From: Acidobacteriaceae bacterium
GTDB taxonomy: Bacteria; Acidobacteriota; Terriglobia; Terriglobales; Acidobacteriaceae
Direction: 5' to 3'
NCBI GenBank assembly: GCA_003140705.1
Contig: PLKU01000059.1
Span: forward strand, 3,938 to 17,975
DNA length: 14,038 bases
The translations under genes were made by a program, and so were the position numbers. The stretch's first letter is position 1, and every line of letters begins with the position of its first letter. Of this stretch, positions 1-7,823 are shown in pieces. Under the pieces are notes generated by a model that saw nothing but the letters and a program-made list of their open reading frames with translations, made no database searches and was not told the DNA's origin.

Positions 1-1
1 C

Positions 2-79
2 GATGTTGAAGGAGCACGGTGCGCGGCTCAGATGATAGAGTTGGCGGTTGGGCCAGGAAGAAGTGACACGCGCCGGTGA
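2..79 (+). CDS. possible 3' end of an unidentified plus-strand gene
   Basis: One open frame enters from the left edge and ends at a TGA at 77-79, giving about 25 residues ending in GPGRSDTRR. I do not recognise it. The only support is position: the stop lies just before a hairpin (81-111) that also overlaps the end of the convergent oxidoreductase gene, as expected for two converging genes sharing a terminator-like structure. The stretch is too short for a family call and could be non-coding. Confidence 0.25.
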   Translation, partial: DVEGARCAAQMIELAVGPGRSDTRR

Positions 80-80
80 A

Positions 81-111
81 GAGCGAAGAGGGCTATTGCG
101 GCTCTTCGCTC
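81..111. terminator. terminator-like hairpin between convergent gene ends
   Basis: A perfect 10-bp inverted repeat, GAGCGAAGAG (81-90) and CTCTTCGCTC (102-111), encloses an 11-base loop. It spans the TAG stop of the minus-strand oxidoreductase gene (93-95). No clear T-run follows on either strand, so it is at best an imperfect intrinsic terminator. It may instead protect the 3' end of the transcript. Confidence 0.4.
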
Positions 112-1151
112 CAGTCGCAGGGTATTTCCCGACGTTTTTCCGAGCTTTCCGTAGCCCATTCCAACAGGCGGGCTACCCGCCATGCATCCACGCCAGTTAC
201 CGGGTCGCGCACCTTGCCCGACAGTGCATCGCGAACGGCTGCATAGTAGAGGCGGTAGTCGCCAGGGATAGGCTCGATGGGGCGGGTCACCTTGCCGCCA
301 TCGACGTCGACGCTCAAGGTGCCCCAGTTTGTCGAGGGCTCCTGTCCCCAATGCGAATCTTCGATCCGTGTGATCTTGTTCAACTCCGGCTCCTGCAGAT
401 CCACGCCCCACTTCCAGTAATTTCCCTTGGTTCCGCGCAGGTGAAAACGAGGTCGCGCCAGGGCGGCAAGGCAGTTTGAGGACAGGGTGACGGAGAACTT
501 TGCATAGCGAAGTCGCAAGTTGAAGGCATCTACCGAGCCGGGACCGTCGCGTTCCCGCAATACCTCTGCGCTCACTGATTCGGGCTTTCCAAAGAGCAGC
601 AGGGCCTGGTCGGCAAGGTGGGGTCCCAGGTCGAGAAGTGCTCCGCCTCCTTGCGCAGGATCCTCTTTCCACAAGCGCCCGGAGTGAACTGGCCGCCAAC
701 GATCGAAGACCGATTCAAAGTGCACGAGGCGCCCCAGTGAACCTTCGTCCAACAGTTTCCTGATTGTCCGGAAGTCGCTGTCCCAGCGCCGGTTATGGAA
801 TGGGATGATGTGATTCCCGCCGGCGTCTGCCAGGGCGATCAACTCGGCAACCTCAGCTGAAGTGACCGATGTGGGCTTATCCACTACCACGCTCCTGCCA
901 GCCTTCAAGATCTGCCTAGCAATCTGGAAGTGGGTCCCGCTCGGCGTGGTCACGACAAACAATCCCAGCGACGGGTCCGCCAGCATAGCTTCGAGCGAGC
1001 GGTAGGTGGTGATGCCTGGATAACGCGCAGCGGCGTTATCCGAGCTTCGTTCAACCACGGCGGCGAGTTCAAGGCCTTCAACGGAGGAAATCAGCGGCGC
1101 ATGAAACACGCGCCCACCCATGCCGAAGCCGACCAAGCCTACCCGGATCAT
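93..1151 (-). CDS. Gfo/Idh/MocA family NAD(P)-dependent oxidoreductase
   Basis: A 352-residue cytoplasmic dehydrogenase, the usual length for the family. The N-terminal Rossmann fold shows the dinucleotide-binding loop GFGMGGRVFHAP (residues 8-19). DKP at 91-93 stands in for the family's EKP motif, which positions the nicotinamide and supplies the catalytic Lys92. In the C-terminal alpha/beta domain DLGPHLADQ (174-182) carries the second active-site signature, with His178 and Asp181. The overall pattern, including the GMGGRVFHAPLI start, resembles the YdgJ/IolW scyllo-inositol dehydrogenase branch, but the substrate cannot be read from sequence and is probably a sugar or cyclitol. The ATG start is supported by an AGGAGG ribosome site (1157-1162) six bases upstream. 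It lies about 40 bases downstream of the ABC permease gene on the same strand and may share its transcript. Confidence 0.9.
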   Translation of the reverse strand: MIRVGLVGFGMGGRVFHAPLISSVEGLELAAVVERSSDNAAARYPGITTYRSLEAMLADPSLGLFVVTTPSGTHFQIARQILKAGRSVVVDKPTSVTSAEVAELIALADAGGNHIIPFHNRRWDSDFRTIRKLLDEGSLGRLVHFESVFDRWRPVHSGRLWKEDPAQGGGALLDLGPHLADQALLLFGKPESVSAEVLRERDGPGSVDAFNLRLRYAKFSVTLSSNCLAALARPRFHLRGTKGNYWKWGVDLQEPELNKITRIEDSHWGQEPSTNWGTLSVDVDGGKVTRPIEPIPGDYRLYYAAVRDALSGKVRDPVTGVDAWRVARLLEWATESSEKRREIPCDWSEEPQ

Positions 1152-1192
1152 GTGATCCTCCTCAGAGCTGATGTCGAGCCCGCTCTCCCTAA

Positions 1193-2932
1193 TTATCCCT
1201 CGAGTTTATATCGGGTTTCGGCAAGGCGGTACAACCTACGCCAGACCAAGCGATTCATGGTTACCACCATGAGCGAAATGAGAATCGTGGCAAGCAGCAG
1301 GATAGGGAAACGACCGTGGTCAGTGGCCCAATCGATTTGCGCGCCAAGACCGATGGTTTGAAGAGTGCGATCTTTCAGATGCGTATATTCCGCGAATACC
1401 GAGGCGTTCCATGCGCCACCTGAGGCAGTGACCATCCCGGTGATCAAATAAGGAAAGATTCCAGGGAGGATGAGTTTTGTCCATCGCTGCCACCGGTTGA
1501 AGTGATACAGGGAGGAGACTTCTCGGAGGTCGGATGGGATTGACATGGCTCCGGCGATCACGTTGAAGAGGATATACCACTGCGTACCAAGAAGCATCAG
1601 GACAATGGATCCGATGCCCAGGCCGCCGCCGATTCTCACCAGCCCGATGAGCAGGATCGGGAAGAAAGCCGTGGCTGGTACTGAGGCCATGACCTGTGCG
1701 ATTGGCTGGGCGATTCGGGCAAGTTTAGGGTTAAACCCGATAGCGACGCCGACAGGGACCGTCCAGGCTGCGGAGATGAGCAGTGCTGCGTTGACGCGCA
1801 AAAAAGTCGCGCCGGCGCCTTCGAGCAAGAGACGTAATTCCGGCCATGTGACCTTGCTCAGCATCAGGACGGCTTGCGTTGCTCCCCAACCAACGACGCA
1901 AATAGCGGCAATCGCAAGGGCCCAAAGCCCTGCAGAATTCCTGCGAGGCCGTTCGTCATCGAGTGGATGAACGACCCGACAATCCGCCGTGGCTGCCATG
2001 CGGCGGAAGATGGGTTCCTCGAAGCTGGTCCAGATACGGCCAGGAGCTGCAAAGAGATTGGATCGGCGCAACAGTTCAAGAATGGGTGACTCGACGCGGT
2101 CGGCCGACTCGACCTGCTCAAACTTGAATTTGTCACTCCAGGCAATCAGCGGACGCCACAACAGCTGGTCGGTGGCTACAACAATGAGAATCACGACCAG
2201 AAAGCCGGCCACAAGCGCGCGGATATCTCCTGATGCGGTTGCCGTCTGGAGGTAGCTGCCAAGGCCCGGCAACTGAAAGTTGCGATCACCCATGGTGAAC
2301 ATTTCGCAAGCGATCAGAGCGAACCAGCCACCTGCCACCGAGACAATGGAGTTCCATACCAGGCCAATGGCAGCGTATGGCATCTCAAGTTGCCAGAACC
2401 TTTGCCAGCCGGAGTAGCGATAGATGCTTGCCGCTTCACGCATCTCTCTGGGAATGCTTTTAATGGAAGAGTAGAAACTAAATGCAAGGTTCCAGACCTG
2501 TCCCGTGAAAATCAGCAGAATCACTCCCATTTCGATGCCCATCTGGTGGCCAGGTACAAGCGCGACCATCGCGAGTACGACAGGAGGAAGAAAACTGAGC
2601 ACGGGAATGGACTGCAGAACGTCGAGGACGGCGACCATCCAGGCTTCAATTCGGGGGTTATAGGCCGCCGTGTATCCATAGGACACAGCAAAAATCAGGC
2701 TGAGAAGATAGGCGATCGCGATGCGCACAATCGAGTAGAAGGCATACGCAGGAAGTGCGCTGATTGAGTGCGAGATTGGCACTACCGGGATGGGTTTGCC
2801 CAGCCAATAGGTGCCCGTGCTAACGAGTGAAAAGAAGATGGCCAGCCCGCAAGCTGCCACGCCCACGTCAATGAGAAATGGCCAGGTGCGTGTGGTGACC
2901 AGGGTTCGGGCGAGGGGGTGTTGCAGGTTCAC
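1193..2932 (-). CDS. NitT/TauT-type ABC transporter permease, two fused permease domains
   Basis: Inner-membrane channel of an ABC importer of the nitrate/sulfonate/bicarbonate (NitT/TauT) class. Family permeases are usually about 250-280 residues and dimerise; this 579-residue protein holds two such domains in tandem. Each has several hydrophobic segments and its own cytoplasmic EAA loop, which contacts the ATPase: EAASIYRYSGWQRFWQLEMP at about 167-185, and a diverged copy around 470-494 that begins REVSSLYHFNRW. The second copy has Asn where the first has the conserved Gly. A soluble linker rich in charged residues joins the halves at about 265-330. The start is GTG at 2932; its last two bases form part of the TGA stop of the ATPase gene, a 4-base overlap that implies translational coupling. 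No substrate-binding protein gene lies nearby, so the substrate is unknown. Confidence 0.88.
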   Translation of the reverse strand: MNLQHPLARTLVTTRTWPFLIDVGVAACGLAIFFSLVSTGTYWLGKPIPVVPISHSISALPAYAFYSIVRIAIAYLLSLIFAVSYGYTAAYNPRIEAWMVAVLDVLQSIPVLSFLPPVVLAMVALVPGHQMGIEMGVILLIFTGQVWNLAFSFYSSIKSIPREMREAASIYRYSGWQRFWQLEMPYAAIGLVWNSIVSVAGGWFALIACEMFTMGDRNFQLPGLGSYLQTATASGDIRALVAGFLVVILIVVATDQLLWRPLIAWSDKFKFEQVESADRVESPILELLRRSNLFAAPGRIWTSFEEPIFRRMAATADCRVVHPLDDERPRRNSAGLWALAIAAICVVGWGATQAVLMLSKVTWPELRLLLEGAGATFLRVNAALLISAAWTVPVGVAIGFNPKLARIAQPIAQVMASVPATAFFPILLIGLVRIGGGLGIGSIVLMLLGTQWYILFNVIAGAMSIPSDLREVSSLYHFNRWQRWTKLILPGIFPYLITGMVTASGGAWNASVFAEYTHLKDRTLQTIGLGAQIDWATDHGRFPILLLATILISLMVVTMNRLVWRRLYRLAETRYKLEG

Positions 2933-4320
2933 TTCGCATCCCCGTCGACCGCGAGTTCTTCTTCCTGCGCGTCAGGCAACACAAAGCGCCGACGGCCCGC
3001 GTCAAAGTCAAATAATTCGGCATAGCGGCCCCAGGTCACAGCCGTTTCCATCTGGCGCAGGCATTCCTCTTGACTGAATTGCTCGTCGAGCATGTCCAGG
3101 AAGAACTCTTCCGGCACAGTGTGGTCACTCTTAGCCTCAAGGGCGCGGCGAATTTGACGCAGTAATAGAACGTTCTCAAGCGCAGCGTCGCGAAACAGTT
3201 CTTTCTGGCGGAGGATCTCGGAATTTGCAAACTCCGTACCGCTCGCGGTGATAGCCGCATCGCCCTCTTCGATCTTCAGGAAGCCGAGCAGTTGTGCGGC
3301 ATCCACGATCGGAAGCAGATCGTCGATCTCAAAGGCCAAGTCATCGGCGAGACGGTAGATGTCGTCTCGTCCACCTTTGTCCAGAAGAAGCTCAAGCAGA
3401 CCAGCCATGCCGCCGGGCCGTGCGTGAGGCAGCATCTGGTAATGCATCTGGCGCTGGTCGCGTACGCGTGTGTCGGGGTGCTGACGATCAGGGGCATCGG
3501 AGGGGGCCACATCCGGCTTGGTGAGCACCTTGTAGATGTAGTCAACGAGCTGAGTAAATGGCTCTGATTTGCGGTCGCGCGGTTGCGCCAATTGAACGCG
3601 GAAGTCTGTGCGAATATGCCCGGGGTTGCGCCCCAGAACGATAATCCGGTCCGCCAGCAGAACGGCTTCCTCGATGTTATGGGTTACCAGGAAGACTGCC
3701 TTGGTGGGCATGGTCTTGTTGGCCCACAACTCCAGGAGTTCTGAACGCAGGTTCTCGGCCGTCAGGACATCAAGGGCGGAGAAAGGTTCGTCCATGAAGA
3801 GAACTTCCGGCTCCACTACCAGGGCACGGGCAAAGCCCACGCGCTGGCGCATTCCACCGGAGAGTTCCTTGGGATAGGCGCCTTCGAAGCCGTCCAGTCC
3901 GACTGTATCCAGCATCTTCATGCTGCGCTCGCGGCGCTCTTCCGGACCGACGCCGCGAGCCTGCAGCGGAGCTTCCACGTTCTCAAGAACAGTCAGCCAG
4001 GGAAACAGGGCAAAGCTCTGAAAGACAATGGAGACGTTGATCTCGGCCTGGGAAATTGGCTTCTCGTGCCAAAAGACCTGACCCGCGGAGGGCGAGGAGA
4101 GCCCGGTCAGCATGCGCAGCATGGTGGACTTGCCCGAACCCGAAGGACCCAGAAGGGCGAGAATCTCCCCCGGAACGATACTCAGGTCAGTTGCCGAGAT
4201 CACCTGGATCCGGTTCTGGCTGGGCTGGGCGTAGTATTTCTCAATTTTCTCAGCACGGATGATCGGTTCAAGTGCCGGTGCCGCGGTCTGGGGCTCGGTG
4301 GGGGTGGCCGCTTCCTGCAT
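2929..4320 (-). CDS. NitT/TauT-type ABC transporter ATP-binding protein with C-terminal AAA-associated domain
   Basis: Cytoplasmic ATPase that powers the adjacent permease. From the ATG at 4320 it has 463 residues. The nucleotide-binding domain shows Walker A GPSGSGKST (58-66), Q-loop Gln101 in FQSFALFPWLT, signature LSGGMRQR (153-160), Walker B with DEP and catalytic Glu178, D-loop SALD (181-184) and H-loop His214. From about 290 to 445 follows a helical extension matching the AAA-associated C-terminal domain (PF09821) found on some nitrate/sulfonate-type ATPases; its exact role is not established. An in-frame GTG at 4347 would add nine residues. I prefer ATG 4320 because a GGAG lies eight bases upstream of it. 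The stop overlaps the permease start by 4 bases, so the two form one operon. Confidence 0.9.
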   Translation of the reverse strand: MQEAATPTEPQTAAPALEPIIRAEKIEKYYAQPSQNRIQVISATDLSIVPGEILALLGPSGSGKSTMLRMLTGLSSPSAGQVFWHEKPISQAEINVSIVFQSFALFPWLTVLENVEAPLQARGVGPEERRERSMKMLDTVGLDGFEGAYPKELSGGMRQRVGFARALVVEPEVLFMDEPFSALDVLTAENLRSELLELWANKTMPTKAVFLVTHNIEEAVLLADRIIVLGRNPGHIRTDFRVQLAQPRDRKSEPFTQLVDYIYKVLTKPDVAPSDAPDRQHPDTRVRDQRQMHYQMLPHARPGGMAGLLELLLDKGGRDDIYRLADDLAFEIDDLLPIVDAAQLLGFLKIEEGDAAITASGTEFANSEILRQKELFRDAALENVLLLRQIRRALEAKSDHTVPEEFFLDMLDEQFSQEECLRQMETAVTWGRYAELFDFDAGRRRFVLPDAQEEELAVDGDAK

Positions 4321-4655
4321 GGGATAGTCTCCGGTTGGGGTCCGCACGATTTGCCGGCCAAGAGTTATTGCAAGTGTATGATTTCCCGGTTGCAGGCTGA
4401 TGAATCGCGACCGTTAACGCTGGCTCTGTCCCGGAATTTGAAACTTGTTACATCGCGAGCGGCTTTTCAGACTCTAGGCTGTGCACCGTGCTGATCAAAT
4501 CCCCTAAACCGAGCGTATCATTTGAATAAGCGCTTCGCACGCCCGGAGCGCGCTCCGCAAGTTGAGCAAACTTTATCTGCTGTGGTTGGGCCGTGTTCCT
4601 TTTAGATGCTCAGTAAGTTTCGCGCGTGCCGACCTGATCATACGTCTAGGAGAGT
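4321..4655. promoter_or_regulatory. divergent intergenic region with a 14-bp palindrome
   Basis: This 335-base gap separates the divergent importer operon and response regulator gene, so it must hold both promoters. I found no convincing -35/-10 pair for either. The clearest element is a perfect 14-bp palindrome, CGGAGCGCGCTCCG at 4544-4557, with a smaller one, AAGCGCTT, at 4528-4535. Either could be a dimeric regulator site. No RNA gene or reading frame with protein-like character is visible here. Confidence 0.4.
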
Positions 4656-5027
4656 ATGACCGAAAAGACTGTCAAACCCAAAGTGCTGGTTGCGGACGAT
4701 GAACGAGTCATCGCCGACACAGTGACGATGATCCTGAACCAAAGCGGCTTTGAAGCCCGTGCCGTGTATTCCGGTGAAAAGGCGGTTGAATTGGTCGCCA
4801 CCTTTGAGCCGAATATGCTCATATCTGACGTGATCATGGCCGATTTGAATGGCATTGATGCTGCGATCCGTATTCGCCGGCTGTTGCCAGAGATCAAGAT
4901 CCTCTTGTTCTCCGGCCAAGCCGCGACGGCCGATCTGCTTGAGAAGGCGCGCGCCGAGGGCCACGAATTCGAGATCTTGGCCAAGCCCGTCCATCCGCAG
5001 GATCTGCTCAACAGGCTGCGGGGATGA
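4656..5027 (+). CDS. single-domain response regulator (receiver, CheY-like)
   Basis: A 123-residue stand-alone receiver domain with no output domain. All phosphorylation residues are present: the acidic pair Asp14-Asp15 that binds Mg2+, phosphoacceptor Asp58 (in ISDVIM), switch Ser86 (in LLFSGQ) and Lys110 (in AKPVHP). Such proteins act as phosphate shuttles or by protein contact. No histidine kinase lies in the window, so the partner is unknown. An AGGAG four or so bases upstream of the ATG supports the start. It is transcribed away from the ABC operon and has no plus-strand neighbour close behind. Confidence 0.9.
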   Translation: MTEKTVKPKVLVADDERVIADTVTMILNQSGFEARAVYSGEKAVELVATFEPNMLISDVIMADLNGIDAAIRIRRLLPEIKILLFSGQAATADLLEKARAEGHEFEILAKPVHPQDLLNRLRG

Positions 5028-5103
5028 TTCAAAGCACGACGTCTCTTGGTACTGGACATTACGGCATTTTCGCGTCTGGTCTCTACGGAATCCACGCGGC
5101 GGA

Positions 5104-5130
5104 GTGGCTTTTTCCTTGAGGAGAAGCCAC
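5104..5130. terminator. hairpin downstream of the response regulator gene
   Basis: GTGGCTT (5104-5110) pairs with AAGCCAC (5124-5130), and the inner TCCT/AGGA can extend the stem around a two-base loop. It sits about 77 bases after the response regulator stop and 86 bases beyond the stop of the convergent amidohydrolase gene. No T-run follows, so intrinsic termination is uncertain. The rest of the 5028-5215 gap shows nothing I can name. Confidence 0.3.
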
Positions 5131-5215
5131 CCTTCATTCGAAGGCAAAGTCAGCAAGTGAAGTTGAAAATCTTCTTGAGTTCCTGGATAAGTCCCTGTTC
5201 AGCCGCTCTGTTTTT

Positions 5216-6676
5216 TTATCGCAGGCCGACGAGCCCCTTGACCGATTCGGTCAATTTTCCGGGATCGTAGCCGAGGCCGTCTTTGAAAACGGTGTCCACA
5301 AGCTCTATATCCCCGATCTTGTCGGCGGGGTTGCCAGCGATGACGACCAGATCGGCGGATTTGCCAGCGGCGATGCTTCCGATGGCGGCCTCTTCGCCGA
5401 GAAAGATTGCTCCGTTCTGGGTGGCGATGTGGATGGCCTCAACGGGAGTGAACCCGGCTTCAACGAGAAGCTCAAGATTGCGCTGGTCGCCGTAGCCTGG
5501 CACAACGCCTCCAAAAGAAGTTGGGTCGCAGCCAGCCAGCAGCAAACCTCCGGCTTTGACGAAGTCGCGTTCGAATTGCATTTCCTTCTTCAGTAGCTGC
5601 GCATCGATAGGGTCGTTCCGATCCGCGATCATGCTTCGGACTGACAGGTAACGCGTCCAGGCCTCAGGGGTCAGCGCCAGGGAAACGCGGCTTCCAACGG
5701 CGCTCATCGGCGGACGATTGGGAACCGTTATCTCAAAGACAGCCAAAGTCGAAGTTACGGCAACGTGGTGAGAGACCAGGTCACGAATCATCTCCTGAAC
5801 AGGTGCGCTCGCGATGTCAAGATTCTTCGCAACGTCCGCTTCCGCGCCCAGCGGACAGAGGCCGGGCTGTTTGCCTGGAAAGAACTCTGTATCGACAACA
5901 ATCCCGTGCTCCAGATTGTCGATGCCGAGAGCGGCCGCCTCGCGAAAGCCGACGGCGCAAAGATGGCCCGTGATTTTGAGACCTTTGGCATGAGCGTGAT
6001 CGATGGCAGCCTTCAATTCTTCAGGTGTGATGTCCATATAGGCCTTGAAGGAAGTCACACCTTCCGAGGCCCAGTAATCGACGGTGCGGGCGGCGTCATC
6101 GGGGCTTGTGAGCGTGTGCATTTGCGGCGCACGACCGAGGTAGCCACCAAGATAGGGTCCAGTGATGCGGAGTTTGGGGCCGGGGATTTGTCCGTCATCA
6201 ATCATGTTCTTAAGATTCAGGTCAGTGTAGGGTTCCATGCTGCCGGCGGTGCGTGCGGTGGTGACGCCGCCGGCGAGGTACAAGCGGGGCGCACTGTCGG
6301 CCATTTCGCCCCAGAGCGGGAGATGCCCCGTGCCAATGGGCGGAGCAGTGTAGAAAAGGTGTTCGTGCATGCCTACCAGGCCCGGGATGACGGTTTTGCC
6401 AGTCAGGTCGAGAACTTTGGCATTCAGTGGGTAGGCGGTCTTGAGCCTGGCGCTTTCAATGCGGGTGATCTTTCCGCCCTCGATTTCGATGCGCCGGTCT
6501 TCGGAGGGCGCGGCCCCGGTGCCGTCGATGATGCGGACATGCTCCAGGACGAGAACTGGTGAGTCTTCCTTGAGGAAGGGCTTGAGAGCCTCATGGCCCT
6601 GGGAGGCTGCGACGGTGGCAGCAAGCGTAAAGAGGGCGGCGGGAATCAACAGGGAGAGTGGCTGGAGCTGTTTCAT
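5216..6676 (-). CDS. exported metal-dependent amidohydrolase (imidazolonepropionase/prolidase-like)
   Basis: A 486-residue hydrolase of the amidohydrolase superfamily. Residues 1-25 look like a Sec signal peptide: Lys2, a hydrophobic core, then an Ala-rich cleavage region before QGHEA, so it should act outside the cytoplasm. The metal centre can be traced: HxH at His104/His106, bridging Lys211 (in FKAYMD, probably carbamylated), His238 (in TGHL), His257 (in EHG) and Asp384 (in GCDP). This is a binuclear pattern typical of the branch that includes Xaa-Pro dipeptidases and other exported peptidase-like members. The C-terminal small domain reads GSIAAGKSADLVVI, as usual. Substrate unknown; a dipeptide or cyclic amide is plausible. 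An AGGA about seven bases before the ATG supports the start. It is probably a single-gene unit, with recR ending 148 bases upstream on the same strand. Confidence 0.85.
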   Translation of the reverse strand: MKQLQPLSLLIPAALFTLAATVAASQGHEALKPFLKEDSPVLVLEHVRIIDGTGAAPSEDRRIEIEGGKITRIESARLKTAYPLNAKVLDLTGKTVIPGLVGMHEHLFYTAPPIGTGHLPLWGEMADSAPRLYLAGGVTTARTAGSMEPYTDLNLKNMIDDGQIPGPKLRITGPYLGGYLGRAPQMHTLTSPDDAARTVDYWASEGVTSFKAYMDITPEELKAAIDHAHAKGLKITGHLCAVGFREAAALGIDNLEHGIVVDTEFFPGKQPGLCPLGAEADVAKNLDIASAPVQEMIRDLVSHHVAVTSTLAVFEITVPNRPPMSAVGSRVSLALTPEAWTRYLSVRSMIADRNDPIDAQLLKKEMQFERDFVKAGGLLLAGCDPTSFGGVVPGYGDQRNLELLVEAGFTPVEAIHIATQNGAIFLGEEAAIGSIAAGKSADLVVIAGNPADKIGDIELVDTVFKDGLGYDPGKLTESVKGLVGLR

Positions 6677-6823
6677 GGGGCATCCTACTTTAGAAGCAAT
6701 TAGACCGAATTCTACTGATCGAGGACCACCTTGGGGAATTTGGCCTGAATCTGCGGCCGAATGATCTAATGGTTCCCCGCGATATGAAGGCAGCCGCTTT
6801 TACTTCAGGAAGGGAATCCGAGG

Positions 6824-7435
6824 TCAGAGTTCTCGACGGCCGTCCATCGCGCTGGCCATCGTGACCTCGTCGGCGTATTCAATGTCGCTGCCCGCGGGAA
6901 CGCCGGTGGCGATGCGAGTGATCGTGACGTTGAAGCCGCGAAGGGCGCTTGCCAGCCAGTTGGCGGTGGCTTCACCCTCGAGTGTGGGACTGGTGGCCAC
7001 TATCACCTCATCCACCTCGCCCTTTTCAACTCGGGCTACCAGTGTTCGTGTGCGAAGTTGGTCCGGCCCAACGCCGTGAAGTGGCGAAAGGGTGCCGTGC
7101 AGCACGTGATAAACGCCCTGGTAGGCGCCATTTGCTCCTCGGGCTCGCTCGATCGCTTCAATGCTGGTCGGCTCCTCAACCACGCAAATGAGCCTCTGGT
7201 TGCGTGATGGGCTGGTGCAGTACGCGCAAGGATCCACGTCGGTGACGTTGTTGCAGATCGAACAGAGGCGCAAACTCGCCTTGAGACCACGCACAGCTTC
7301 AGCCAGCGCCGCGGCATCTTCATCCGTCGAACGCAGAATATGGAAGGCAAAGCGTTGGGCGCTTTTTGTGCCCACGCCGGGCAGCTTCTTCAACTCTTCA
7401 ATGAGCCGGGCCATCGGCTCGGCATAGCGTGCCAC
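6824..7435 (-). CDS. recR: recombination mediator protein RecR
   Basis: A 203-residue RecR (family about 198-200). With RecO/RecF it helps load RecA on gapped single-stranded DNA. Visible parts: the N-terminal helix-hairpin-helix LPGVGTKSAQRFAF (18-31), a four-cysteine zinc finger at Cys58, Cys61, Cys70 and Cys73, and a Toprim domain starting at ICVVEEPTS (83-91) with the acidic EE pair, ending with the Walker-like region near the C-terminus. The start is GTG at 7435. It aligns with the usual family beginning, where an EPxxxLI motif sits just before the HhH, and has a GGGAGG six bases upstream; an internal ATG at 7414 is less likely. It is the last gene of dnaX-ybaB-recR, 33 bases after ybaB. 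Confidence 0.95.
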   Translation of the reverse strand: MARYAEPMARLIEELKKLPGVGTKSAQRFAFHILRSTDEDAAALAEAVRGLKASLRLCSICNNVTDVDPCAYCTSPSRNQRLICVVEEPTSIEAIERARGANGAYQGVYHVLHGTLSPLHGVGPDQLRTRTLVARVEKGEVDEVIVATSPTLEGEATANWLASALRGFNVTITRIATGVPAGSDIEYADEVTMASAMDGRREL

Positions 7436-7468
7436 AGTGCGCCTCCCTGGAATTCCATTCAGAATGAA

Positions 7469-7795
7469 TCAGCCAAGCCCCGGCAGATTCAGCCCGCCGA
7501 GCATTCCTTTTACGCTGGACTGGATGGCTTCATCGGCTCTTCGTCCTGCTTCATTGACTGCTGCCACCACAAGGTCCTCAAGCATCTCCACGTCGGGCTG
7601 GCCCCCACCCAGGCTGACCACCGCGGAAGGGTCGATATGCAGCTTGAGCAGTTGCTTCTTGCCGTTCATCGTCGCCGTCACTGCGCCGCCACCGCTGGTT
7701 GCCTCGACTACAGTTTCGCCGAGCTTGCGCTGAACTTCCTCCTGGATATGGTTCGCCTGGGAAAGCATCTCCGAGATTTTGAGAGGGTTGATCAT
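7469..7795 (-). CDS. YbaB/EbfC family nucleoid-associated protein
   Basis: A 108-residue protein of the YbaB/EbfC family, small dimeric DNA-binding proteins that coat the nucleoid. The family pattern is clear: an N-terminal helix (about 1-25) with QANHIQEEVQRKL, then the beta strands EATSGGGAVTATMNGKKQLLKLHID (here residues about 32-56), then the DVEMLEDLVVAAVNEA helix, and a glycine-rich tail GMLGGLNLPGLG. It sits between dnaX and recR, the nearly universal position of this gene. The start lies 28 bases after the dnaX stop, with an AGGAAA about seven bases upstream. Confidence 0.93.
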   Translation of the reverse strand: MINPLKISEMLSQANHIQEEVQRKLGETVVEATSGGGAVTATMNGKKQLLKLHIDPSAVVSLGGGQPDVEMLEDLVVAAVNEAGRRADEAIQSSVKGMLGGLNLPGLG

Positions 7796-7823
7796 GTTTG
7801 GTTTCCTGTGTACGGCATTTCAA

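Noticed and set aside
4321..4347. Upstream GTG start for the ABC ATPase
   Set aside because: The ATG at 4320 has a GGAG at good spacing, and the extra nine residues match nothing in the family.
5046..5270. Short plus-strand frame after the response regulator
   Set aside because: No ribosome site, no recognisable motif, and it runs into the amidohydrolase end; probably chance.
5765..6562. Plus-strand frame of 265 codons
   Set aside because: It is antisense to the amidohydrolase, whose metal ligands and signal peptide are all intact.
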